This document shows, piece after piece, positions 26,442 to 33,557 of a DNA stretch of 38,192 nucleotides. Where the stretch lies: NCBI RefSeq assembly GCF_002160525.1, contig NZ_NFKT01000040.1, positions 1-38,192 of the forward strand, written 5' to 3'. Numbering within the stretch: position 1 is the stretch's first letter; every line of letters starts with the position of its first letter. Position numbers and translations under genes: made by a program. Source of the stretch: Lachnoclostridium sp. An169. Its GTDB lineage: Bacteria > Bacillota > Clostridia > Lachnospirales > Lachnospiraceae. A model generated the notes under the pieces. That model saw only the letters and a program-made list of their open reading frames with translations. It was not told the DNA's origin and did not search any database.

Positions 26442-26495
26442 GAATTTAATGAGTAAGAAAGGAATTGACATTAGCAGGAAGGGAAGGTGTTTCAC

Positions 26496-26804
26496 ATGCG
26501 TCAGAACCGGCATAACAGGGAACGGATTTATGTAAGCGTTGATTCCACGTTTGACGCGACCGGATACATGCAGCCCACCGCTATTACCTGGACCGACGGA
26601 CGCACTTTCCCCATCGAGTGCGTCCGAGATTACCACCCGGCGGATGCGTCGGTCACTCCTCATGGCGACTGCTACACTGTGGTGATCCACGGGCAGGAGA
26701 AGCACCTGTTTTTTGAACGCACAGACCCGCTGTTCCCGAGCCGGGTTGGAAGATGGTTTGTAGAAAGGATCGCGAGGGAAAATGAAAACGTATCTGGCCA
26801 TTGA
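26496..26804 (+). CDS. Uncharacterised first protein of the SOS polymerase operon
   Basis: A protein of about 102 residues: basic start (RQNRHNRERIYV), then VDSTFDATGYMQPTAITW, a RTFPIECVRDYHPAD segment, and a C-terminal KHLFFERTDPLFPSRVGRW. The pattern of short beta strands suggests a small all-beta fold. I recall homologues directly upstream of Y-family polymerases in gut Clostridia but know no named function. ATG 26496 is preferred over GTG 26487 because GGAAGG lies 8 bp before it. The end overlaps the polymerase gene by 23 bp, implying coupled translation, and transcription is under the LexA box at 26430. A polymerase accessory role is an inference from the operon only. Confidence 0.75.
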   Translation: MRQNRHNRERIYVSVDSTFDATGYMQPTAITWTDGRTFPIECVRDYHPADASVTPHGDCYTVVIHGQEKHLFFERTDPLFPSRVGRWFVERIARENENVSGH

Positions 26805-28248
26805 TCTGAAATCCTATTACGCATCCGCCGAGTGCGTTGCCAGGCATCTTGATCCTCTGACCACGAATCTTGTGGTGGCGGACTCTTCCCGGACGGAGAA
26901 GACGATCTGTCTGGCAGTGTCCCCCGCCCTGAAAGCATACGGAATCCCGGGGAGGGCACGGCTTTTCGAGGTGGTGCAGAAGGTGAAGGAAGTCAATGCC
27001 GCCCGACTGCAGGACACCATCCGCAATCATACTGCCCTGACAAAGGACGGCATGCCGTCTCTGGGAGCGCCTTCTTTTGACGCGGAAGCGCTGAAAAAAG
27101 ATCCCACACTGGAGGTTTCGTATCTGGTGGCGCCGCCCCGCATGGCTTATTATATGGAAGTTTCGGCAAAGATTTACGGAATTTATCTGAAATACATCGC
27201 CCCGGAGGATATCCATGTCTACTCCATCGATGAGGTATTTATGGACGTTACTTCCTATCTGGGGCATTACCAGATGTCGGCGCGGGAGCTAGCGAAAACC
27301 ATAGTCCGGGAAGTGCTTTATTCTACGGGGATTACGGCTACAGCCGGGATCGGCACGAATCTGTACTTAAGCAAGCTGGCCATGGATATTGTTGCCAAGC
27401 GGACGCCGCCGGATTCCGACGGAGTCCGGATCGCAGAACTGGATGAGGAGTCTTTCCGATATCTGCTCTGGGATCATAAGCCGCTCACGGATTTCTGGCA
27501 GACCGGAGCCGGAACAGCACGCCGCCTTGGAAAAATGGGGATTACCACAATGGGAGAACTTGCCCGGGCGAGCCTGGCGGATGAAGACAGACTTTATAAG
27601 GAGTTTGGAATTGACGCGGAGATCCTGATCGACCATGCCTGGGGGATTGAGCCCTGCAGAATGTCGGATATCAAGGTGTATCAGCCGTCAGAGAACAGTA
27701 TCTGCGAAGGCCAGGTACTGAGCTGCCCTTATGCATACGAAAAAGCAGCCATTGTTGTGCGGGAAATGGCGGAAAGCCTGGCCTTTCAGCTTTCCGACCG
27801 GGGAATGGTCACGGATTCCCTGACTATGAGCGTGGGGTATGACAGGGAAAACTGCGACAGCGGCTCCTACCGGGGAGAGATTCATATTGACCACTACGGG
27901 CGAAAGGTTCCGAAGAGCGGTCATGGCACGATACGCCTGGAGTCTCCGACCAGCCTTGGAAGCCAGATCATAAAAGCTGCATCCGACCTGTTTGAACGGA
28001 TCGCCAGTCCGGCGCTCCTGGTGAGACGTATTACGATCACGGCGAATCATGTGACAAAGGATGAAGGGATCTTTCAGCTCGATCTTTTCACGGATACGGA
28101 AAAACTGGAAAAAGAGAAGAGGCTTCAGGAAACCATGTTGGGTCTGAAGAAACGGTTCGGGAAAAATGCCGTTCTGAAAGGGACTAATTTCCTGGATGGC
28201 GCGACCATGAGGGAGCGGAACGGACAGATCGGAGGACACAAGGCATGA
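26782..28248 (+). CDS. Y-family DNA polymerase (UmuC/DinB-like)
   Basis: A 488-residue translesion polymerase. The palm motifs are the N-terminal YLAIDLKSYYASAECV (first catalytic Asp at residue 8) and VYSIDEVFMDVT near 147-158 (second Asp-Glu pair). The helix-hairpin-helix region (ARRLGKMGITTMGELARA) and the little-finger domain with a long C-terminus follow. Its length and the YolD partner gene match the UvrX/YqjW-type polymerases of Firmicutes, which bypass damaged bases with low fidelity. AGGG lies shortly before ATG 26782, inside the end of the first operon gene. Expression is predicted to be SOS-controlled. Confidence 0.93.
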   Translation: MKTYLAIDLKSYYASAECVARHLDPLTTNLVVADSSRTEKTICLAVSPALKAYGIPGRARLFEVVQKVKEVNAARLQDTIRNHTALTKDGMPSLGAPSFDAEALKKDPTLEVSYLVAPPRMAYYMEVSAKIYGIYLKYIAPEDIHVYSIDEVFMDVTSYLGHYQMSARELAKTIVREVLYSTGITATAGIGTNLYLSKLAMDIVAKRTPPDSDGVRIAELDEESFRYLLWDHKPLTDFWQTGAGTARRLGKMGITTMGELARASLADEDRLYKEFGIDAEILIDHAWGIEPCRMSDIKVYQPSENSICEGQVLSCPYAYEKAAIVVREMAESLAFQLSDRGMVTDSLTMSVGYDRENCDSGSYRGEIHIDHYGRKVPKSGHGTIRLESPTSLGSQIIKAASDLFERIASPALLVRRITITANHVTKDEGIFQLDLFTDTEKLEKEKRLQETMLGLKKRFGKNAVLKGTNFLDGATMRERNGQIGGHKA

Positions 28249-28328
28249 GAAGGCGTAGAATGCAAGACCTGCGGGAAATGGGCGACTTCAGATGCAGGCG
28301 ATTGGAGAGTGGTTTCTGTGGATTATAA
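28245..28328 (+). CDS. Possible 27-codon coupling ORF between polymerase and YolD genes
   Basis: ATG 28245 overlaps the polymerase stop (ATGA) and follows GGAGG at 28231-28235, so ribosomes could start here. The frame encodes a very basic 27-residue peptide (MRRRRMQDLREMG...) and ends with TAA at 28326-28328, overlapping the YolD start region. It may only serve to couple translation of the YolD gene. Whether the peptide has a function cannot be judged. Confidence 0.35.
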   Translation: MRRRRMQDLREMGDFRCRRLESGFCGL

Positions 28329-28785
28329 AAAGACACAAGAGGGGAGAACGGTTGCAGCCAAATACGGCGATATTCTGCATCTTTCCCGTCCGGAGCCGTC
28401 CTGCCGCCATCCCAGGATGCCGGTGGAAAACCGCGCCAAAATCTTTTCGCCTTTTGCCGCGCTCCGGGGCTATGAGGAAGAGATCGCCGAAGAAGGATGG
28501 AAACGGACCCGGGTACCGAAAAAGCTCCTGCCGGAAGAAGATGCAGAGCATATTTCGGAAATCCTGTCCCGAATCAAAAAGGGCAGCAGGATCACCGCCG
28601 TATATTTCAAAGAGGATACCCTCCATCCCGCCACGCCGCCGCTTGGCACATATGAGACAGTGACCGGCACAGTGGTCAGGATTGAGCCGGAATTTCGGAA
28701 ACTCAGGATATCTGACGGGGAGACGGAAACAGACATCGGGTTTAATGAGCTGGGGGCTGTGGATTTAAACAACAGCTTCGATTAA
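28318..28785 (+). CDS. YolD-like protein
   Basis: A protein of about 155 residues with the YolD-like (PF08863) opening: KYGDILHLSRPEP, HPRMPVENRAKIFSPFAALRGYEE, and a C-terminal half with TGTVVRIEPEFRKLRI and DIGFNELGAVDL. YolD-like proteins accompany Y-family polymerases in Firmicutes and have been proposed to play a UmuD-like role, but this is not firmly shown. GTG 28318 is chosen because GGAGAG at 28304-28309 is 8 bp before it; GTG 28309 lies within that site. It is the last gene of the SOS operon and converges on the decayed AAA gene with only 4 bp between stops. Confidence 0.85.
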   Translation: MDYKKTQEGRTVAAKYGDILHLSRPEPSCRHPRMPVENRAKIFSPFAALRGYEEEIAEEGWKRTRVPKKLLPEEDAEHISEILSRIKKGSRITAVYFKEDTLHPATPPLGTYETVTGTVVRIEPEFRKLRISDGETETDIGFNELGAVDLNNSFD

Positions 28786-28789
28786 AAGT

Positions 28790-29179
28790 TTATCGTTCAG
28801 AGCGATTTCTTTTATTCGTTGCAAATTCATCGGAAATAAAATTGTTATAGAGGACTGTCTCAAAAATCCGGTTGGAAACAACAACGGTATCATTTTCGTT
28901 TTTTATAAATCCGAACATTGCTGCATCCTTGATATAGTCATTTGTTGCCGTATAGGGAATGACTCTGCCGGAAAAAAGTAATTCATACAGAATTGTCTTT
29001 AATTCCGGATACAGTTTCAGCTTCCCGAGTAAAGATTCATAAAGGGGATTATCTTCTTTTACGATCCTTTTCTCCGCTTCATAGAATTCATCACGGATTG
29101 CTTCCAGTCTGCTTCGAAGGCTGACCATGTAATGTCTGTCCGGTTTACAGGCTCCGTTTATATTAAATGTTTTCGGCAT
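28790..29179 (-). pseudogene. Internally deleted AAA-ATPase/PD-(D/E)XK gene
   Basis: A 129-residue frame. Its first 29 residues (FNINGACKPDRHYMVSLRSR) match the start of the 23001 protein. It then jumps directly to the part equivalent to that protein's residues 310-390 (KEDNPLYESLLGKLKLYPEL, then NRIFETVLYNNF). The P-loop, Walker B and the whole C-terminal nuclease domain are gone, and the last 15 residues are unrelated. An apparent ribosome site (GGGAG) before ATG 29179 survives. It is best read as a remnant of about 260 deleted codons plus a lost 3' end, though a small translated protein is possible. Confidence 0.75.
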
Positions 29180-29199
29180 CTTTTTTCACACTCCCTGAT

Positions 29200-30040
29200 C
29201 TGATCTTCCGCCCTTTTTACAGAATTCCTGTTTAAAGGTATCATAGCATATCCCTGTTTTTAAGACAAGCAGAGACGAAGCCTCATTCATGCATGCCCTG
29301 AAATTTATGGAAGGACTGGTACAGCAGGAGTAGCTCCTACGGTGTCCAGGCAGCAAAGGCAGGATCGCGGCAGCGGCACTTGGATGCTGGATTCCATCCT
29401 GACCTGCGGGAAACTGCCGGAGCCCCTCAGATAAGATAAATGTCGGATCTGGATGAAGCTGACGAAGGGGTGATGACACAGACCTTTATCAACGATATGA
29501 TCTACGATATGGATCTTGTAAACAGCATGAGCTACCTGTTGGAAACAAGAAACTGCAGAAAAGGCAACAGAAGGACAGGTAAAATCCAGAACGCCTCCTC
29601 TATTTGTGATGTAGAACAGCAGTGAACTTTCAAAGAGAATGAGCGAACAGGCTGAACGAATCCGCGAATTGAAGAAAAAGCTCCAGGCACCCCAGGAATT
29701 GAAAGCTTCTCTTAACATGCTGTTCCCATATTTCTGTCCACTTACAAGGGAAGAGTTCGAAAGGCACGTCGACGATAAAGAAATCACAGACATCCTTTCA
29801 AAGTTTCAGATTGATGATCCCTATGAGATATGTTTCACAGGACGGTTTTCCTGCCTCCGGCACTTATGGCCGTCTGGGATTGTGGGACGGGCAGAGAAGC
29901 CTTTCACCGACAGCAGCAGAACTTTACACTCCGGTCTATGCGGGTGAAAAGTTCGGAGCATATGAACAGGGAGAGCGTTTGAATGCAGCACAGCTCGTAT
30001 TTAAACTGAGCGGCGTGGTTCTGCCCCGGAATTATCGAAA
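29200..30040 (+). pseudogene. Frame-broken remnants of an unrecognised gene
   Basis: Protein-like pieces lie in three different frames: around 29257-29321 (RDEASFMHALKFMEGLVQQE then a stop), 29440-29625 (VMTQTFINDMIYDMDLVNSM), 29639-29825 (RIRELKKKLQ, LNMLFPYFCPLTREEFERH, DDKEITDILSKFQIDDPYE) and 29811-30040 (ELYTPVYAGEKFGAYEQGER, FKLSGVVLPRNYRN). The order and strand agree with one original gene broken by at least two frameshifts and stops. I do not recognise the family. No ribosome site or promoter stands out. Confidence 0.5.
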
Positions 30041-30044
30041 TGTA

Positions 30045-30075
30045 GGGGAGCAGTATGGCCGTAATACTGCTCCCC
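30045..30075. repeat. Perfect 12-bp hairpin
   Basis: GGGGAGCAGTAT (30045-30056) and ATACTGCTCCCC (30064-30075) form a perfect stem with a 7-base loop. No T-run follows on either strand, so it is not a standard terminator, though it sits just beyond the end of the minus-strand lactonase remnant (30088) and could stabilise or end that transcript. Confidence 0.7.
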
Positions 30076-30087
30076 AATGTGACCTGG

Positions 30088-30630
30088 TTAATTGTTCCTG
30101 AAAAATCTGATACATACCGGAGAGCCGATATCTGTTTTATTCACCGGGTCAGGACGTCCGTTTTGCGTTATACGGAATACGGTAATGTTATCGCTGTCCT
30201 GATTGCCTGCAAGGATATATCTGCCGGTTAGATCAAAAGAAAAATTTCTTGGGGTACGTCCACCGCATTCTATATGGGAAAGATATGCCAGATCTCCATT
30301 GTCCATTACTTTATAGTATACAATACTGTCATGTCCACGGTTTGAAGCGTACAGATATCTGCCATCCGGACTTAAATGCAGATCCGAACAGAACAGGGGG
30401 CTGTTCCATGAAATGTTTTTATTTTGTTGACTGCATAGATTATTCTGTTTTCTTCATTTATGCATAAACTAGGAAGGACTCTCGATAGGCAGGCTGTCAA
30501 GGACAGTTATTCTGCCATTATCATCATCGAACAGGCAGATCAATACGCCTTTCCCCTTTCCGTGAAATAGTTCTCTGGTTCCGAAAAGAATATCTTCCGT
30601 ATATGTTCCCAGGGCAAAAAGCTGTTTCAT
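30088..30630 (-). pseudogene. Lactonase (6-phosphogluconolactonase-type beta-propeller), deleted and frameshifted
   Basis: The N-terminal piece (MKQLFALGTYTEDILFGTRE, then LFDDDNGRITVLDSLPIESPS) and the C-terminal piece (CSDLHLSPDGRYLYASNRG, VYYKVMDNGDLAYL, GRYILAGNQDSDNITVFRI) are the two ends of a PF10282-type lactonase, a family of about 340-360 residues. The central propeller blades are missing. A stop after the first piece and two frame changes in 30390-30480 separate the parts. Members hydrolyse lactones such as 6-phosphogluconolactone. The gene follows the dihydroorotate-dehydrogenase-like gene on the same strand and was probably the last gene of that operon before it decayed. Confidence 0.75.
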
Positions 30631-30685
30631 TTGCGAATTGCTTTACAATCTTTGCGCTTTTTATTAAAGACGATAATATTACTGT

Positions 30686-31609
30686 TCATTCAACCTGTGC
30701 GGTTCCCCGTATTTCCTCGAATGAATTTATCCCCAGTTTTTGCATCAGGTTTTTCAGATCGTTGATTAGCCTCGGCATAAAATCCGGCCGGGAGAGATTT
30801 GCCGATCCAACCTGAACTGCATATGCTCCTGCCATAATATATTCAATAACATCTTCAGCGCAGCTGATGCCGCCGATCCCAATGACCGGGATATCTACAG
30901 CAGCGACTGCGCGTCTGCACATCAGCAGCCCTACGGGCTTAAAGGCAGGTCCGGAAAAACCGCCGGATCCTCCTCCGCCGCAGCGGTATTTCCGGGTATA
31001 TATATCAATTACCGAACCATTAAGACTGCTGTAGCTTGTGACAGCATCTGCCCCGCCTGCCTGACAGTCTGTTGAAATCTGTTCAACCGGGATATCTCCT
31101 CCGGGGACTTTGGCAATTAACCATTTGTCCGGAGCAGCATTCCGTACCCGTCGAACAAGATCCTTCAGCTGTTCGGAATTCTGCCAGTAGGGCGTTCCCG
31201 GCCCATAGGGGCAGTTTAAATTAATCTCTATTCCTTTGATTTCTTTTATATCATTGATAGCGGCCGCCAACTTTTCCATCTGGTACATGTCTGTTGCTTT
31301 CATATCTATGATAAGCGGCGTGGTCTTCCATGGAAGATATGGGATTATTTCTTCCTTAAATTCGAAAATGCTCATGTTATTTTTCGAGAGAGCGCTGATA
31401 AATCCATTATTTGTCTTACATATTTTTTTGGCTGTTGTTGGGGAACCGCTGTCAATGAACATGGAATTGGGGAGCATTGCGCCTAATTCATTCAAATCAA
31501 AATATCTGGCGTGCTCGATCAGATTGCCCAGTGTTGCAGCAGCCGGCATAAGTGGATTCTTTAACGGTATTTCTCCGACCGAAGAAGGAATTGTTACATT
31601 CAGATTCAT
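30686..31609 (-). CDS. Dihydroorotate dehydrogenase-like flavoprotein
   Basis: A 307-residue TIM-barrel FMN enzyme related to PyrD: LKNPLMPAAATLGNL near the start, IDMKATDMYQMEKL, the substrate-loop equivalent INLNCPYGPGTP, LIAKVPGGD, SGPAFKPVGLLMC, and the phosphate-binding IPVIGIGGISCAEDVIEYI. The substrate loop differs from the usual NISCPN form and a Gly-rich CGGGGSGG replaces the standard segment, so it may not act on dihydroorotate. It lies downstream of a PyrK-like subunit and an FMN-bind-like protein rather than pyr genes. AAGGGAGAA precedes ATG 31609. Likely role: reduction or oxidation of an unidentified small molecule in the cytoplasm. Confidence 0.8.
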   Translation of the reverse strand: MNLNVTIPSSVGEIPLKNPLMPAAATLGNLIEHARYFDLNELGAMLPNSMFIDSGSPTTAKKICKTNNGFISALSKNNMSIFEFKEEIIPYLPWKTTPLIIDMKATDMYQMEKLAAAINDIKEIKGIEINLNCPYGPGTPYWQNSEQLKDLVRRVRNAAPDKWLIAKVPGGDIPVEQISTDCQAGGADAVTSYSSLNGSVIDIYTRKYRCGGGGSGGFSGPAFKPVGLLMCRRAVAAVDIPVIGIGGISCAEDVIEYIMAGAYAVQVGSANLSRPDFMPRLINDLKNLMQKLGINSFEEIRGTAQVE

Positions 31610-31667
31610 TTTATTCTCCCTTCAATTGTTTATTGCTTTTTGTTTGTTACATAATTGATATTTTCAG

Positions 31668-32404
31668 TTACCGGAAAATCTGAAAACATTTTCGGTCCTG
31701 TGAAAAATCAATCAGATCATATGGCAAATATGGTCCGTTGCAGCAGACCGGTATTCCCATATGGATTTCCGGACTGTGGAGATAGCATGCTTTACAGGCA
31801 CCAATGCCGCATCCGATTTGTGTACTGACAAAACAGGTGATTCGTTTGGTTAAAGTTTTATCAGACGGTTCTGCTATTTTTTCCAGATTAGTAATATTAA
31901 GCGCCATAAAAACCGGTGCTGACGAGGCGTGCAGCAAACGGGAAATTTCTGAAAGATCTGAGGTAAAAGGCTCCCGGCCGGCAGAAGTTCTGGAAAACAT
32001 TCTGTTGGACAACCGTATATGATTACGTTCAGAGAATCAGCAGAACGGATCAAAGGAAGAGCCAGATGCATCATGGCCGGCTCCGCAATGATGGTCTCGC
32101 TGCCGTTCAGGGTATACCCTTTCCCATTTGCTCCCCAGAGGGCAATCTTTTCTCCGGGGCTGCTTTGAAACAGGGAACTGTTTTGTGTTGCTATTATTTT
32201 TAAATGCTGTGTGGTATCTTCATAAATCATATAAGGATAGGACCAGGCAAATCCCTTATCCTGTTTCTGAATCATTACAAACTGTCCGGGAAGACCGGTG
32301 AAACCGGGATTGTCGATTGTGATGAGGTGATAACAACGCCCGGCCTCGTTTGTGATAGCTTTTACATCTGCAATATATGTATCAATTACCGGAAGATAAG
32401 ACAT
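31668..32404 (-). pseudogene. PyrK-like electron-transfer subunit, interrupted by one frameshift
   Basis: Two overlapping frames make up one PyrK-like protein. The first, from ATG 32404 (AGAAAGGAG before it), has the flavin-binding LPGQFVMIQKQ and WGANGKGYTL; the second carries the [2Fe-2S] ligands in CGIGACKACYLHS and VCCNGP, then LPYDLIDF. Loss of a single base near 32012-32013 would explain the break: VIIYG in the first frame leads to LSNRMFSRTSAGREPF in the second. The usual Gly-rich NAD-binding motif (GGGIG-x-AP) is replaced by AEPAMMHLALP, so the ancestor probably did not bind NAD normally. A sequencing error or programmed shift is possible but less likely than decay. Confidence 0.75.
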
Positions 32405-32407
32405 TTT

Positions 32408-33289
32408 TCAATCTCCTTTCTGTAAAATCTGGTTTGTCGGCTGTCTCTGCCATACTCCATCGAGAATCATTTCCTGTTCCAGTGGCCGTGCAAGCTCAAG
32501 GTATCGATCCCAGTCAGGTGCACGGTTTTCCGGATCAGTATATGGAAGATCGATCAGGTCAAGAAGATTCTGATTTGCTATTACGGACTTTGTCAGCAAA
32601 TCAGACAGAGAGTTAAATCCTGCGCCGCTGGTAGATATATAATCCGGACAATGATACTTGGACTGTCTATAGTATGGCTTTAATTCCGGATCTGCTATTT
32701 CTTCCCGGGTATCCGCAAATATTTCATCATAAAAGAGCCGGATAATCCGTCCCTTTTCTACGACAATCTGAAGCCGCCCTGTTACACCTGGTTCCAGTGC
32801 TTTTGTTAATCCATAGTACTTCTGGGGGGAAGGAATCTCAAGTTTTGCTGCAATTTTTTCTGCAAGAGGAAGCATGGAACGTTTAATGCTGTTGGATGCT
32901 CCTGCGACAAGATCAAAATCTCCTGTTAATCTGTTGGCAGCTACCATTTGCTGTTCTACGGCTGTAATTCCATTGACCAGTACAACTCCGGTAGCTGCAG
33001 TTCTTTCTTTTGAGGCCTGGAAAAATCCATAATCAGATAAACGTTTGTCAACATTCTGGAATCTGCGAAGATAGTATGTGGGGCTGCACTGTTCGTTAAA
33101 CTGTACCATTAAGAGCTGCCCGTCATTTTCAACGACCTCAAGAATTCCAAGATGCCCGGGATCACCGTGAAAGCAGGACGAGAATCTCTCCTCTTCACGG
33201 TAATAATTTCCTTTGATCAGCCCTTTCGGAGGCTGCACGGACCAGGAAAGCCGGTCGAGAATGGATACGGTTTTTTCGCGTTGCTTCAT
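32408..33289 (-). CDS. FMN-bind-like protein with two tandem repeats
   Basis: A 293-residue protein without signal peptide or membrane segment. Two units resemble FMN-binding (PF04205-like) domains. The first has FHGDPGHLGILEVVENDGQL, YLRRFQNVDKRLSDYGFF, and FDLVAGASNSIKRSML, similar to the conserved D-x-V-x-GAT/S-S signature for flavin attachment. The second has GVTGRLQIVVEKGRIIRLFY followed by a weaker STSGAGFNSLSD. In known systems such domains carry a covalent flavin and pass electrons. AAAGGAGG precedes ATG 33289. It is the first gene of the minus-strand cassette with the PyrK-like and PyrD-like genes (3-bp gap), so an electron-carrier role is inferred. Confidence 0.65.
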   Translation of the reverse strand: MKQREKTVSILDRLSWSVQPPKGLIKGNYYREEERFSSCFHGDPGHLGILEVVENDGQLLMVQFNEQCSPTYYLRRFQNVDKRLSDYGFFQASKERTAATGVVLVNGITAVEQQMVAANRLTGDFDLVAGASNSIKRSMLPLAEKIAAKLEIPSPQKYYGLTKALEPGVTGRLQIVVEKGRIIRLFYDEIFADTREEIADPELKPYYRQSKYHCPDYISTSGAGFNSLSDLLTKSVIANQNLLDLIDLPYTDPENRAPDWDRYLELARPLEQEMILDGVWQRQPTNQILQKGD

Positions 33290-33557
33290 TTGTTCATTCC
33301 TCCTTTAATATGTTTTTCAATAAAAAGGATAGCGCATTGCAAGAAACAGAATCTATAATAAGAAAGAACAGAAATATCAGTATTATGACTGTTGGTATTT
33401 TGAAAAAACAAAAAATATAGATAAAAAACAAAAATTTACAGAAAATAAAGTCTGTTTTATATAATTAGGCGTCTTGGCAGTTATAGATACAGCTTTAAGA
33501 AAAAGTTTATTATAAAGGCGTAACGAAAAGCTCAGAAAAGTAAAGGAGATGAAGATT
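33290..33557. other. Divergent control region between flavin cassette and ABC importer
   Basis: About 270 bp of AT-rich sequence. The minus-strand ribosome site lies at 33299-33306. A possible plus-strand promoter is at 33435-33465. ACAGA-N8-TCTGT (33438-33455) inside it is a small dyad that could be an operator. I could not identify a convincing minus-strand promoter or a catabolite-response site. Confidence 0.45.
33435..33465 (+). promoter_or_regulatory. Possible promoter of the ABC importer operon
   Basis: TTTACA (33435-33440) and TATAAT (33460-33465) are spaced by 19 bp, longer than ideal; the spacer contains the right arm of the ACAGA/TCTGT dyad. About 90 bp separate it from the lipoprotein start. 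Confidence 0.4.

Noticed and set aside
26653..27267. Minus-strand frame opposite the Y-polymerase
   Set aside because: The polymerase motifs on the plus strand are unambiguous; the opposite frame is a high-G+C shadow without motifs.
30045..30075. Perfect hairpin as an intrinsic terminator
   Set aside because: Neither strand has a T-run after the stem, so it is listed only as a hairpin.
30686..31609. Calling the PyrD-like gene a pyrimidine-biosynthesis pyrD
   Set aside because: The substrate loop differs from normal PyrD and no other pyrimidine gene is nearby, so the specific name is not supported.
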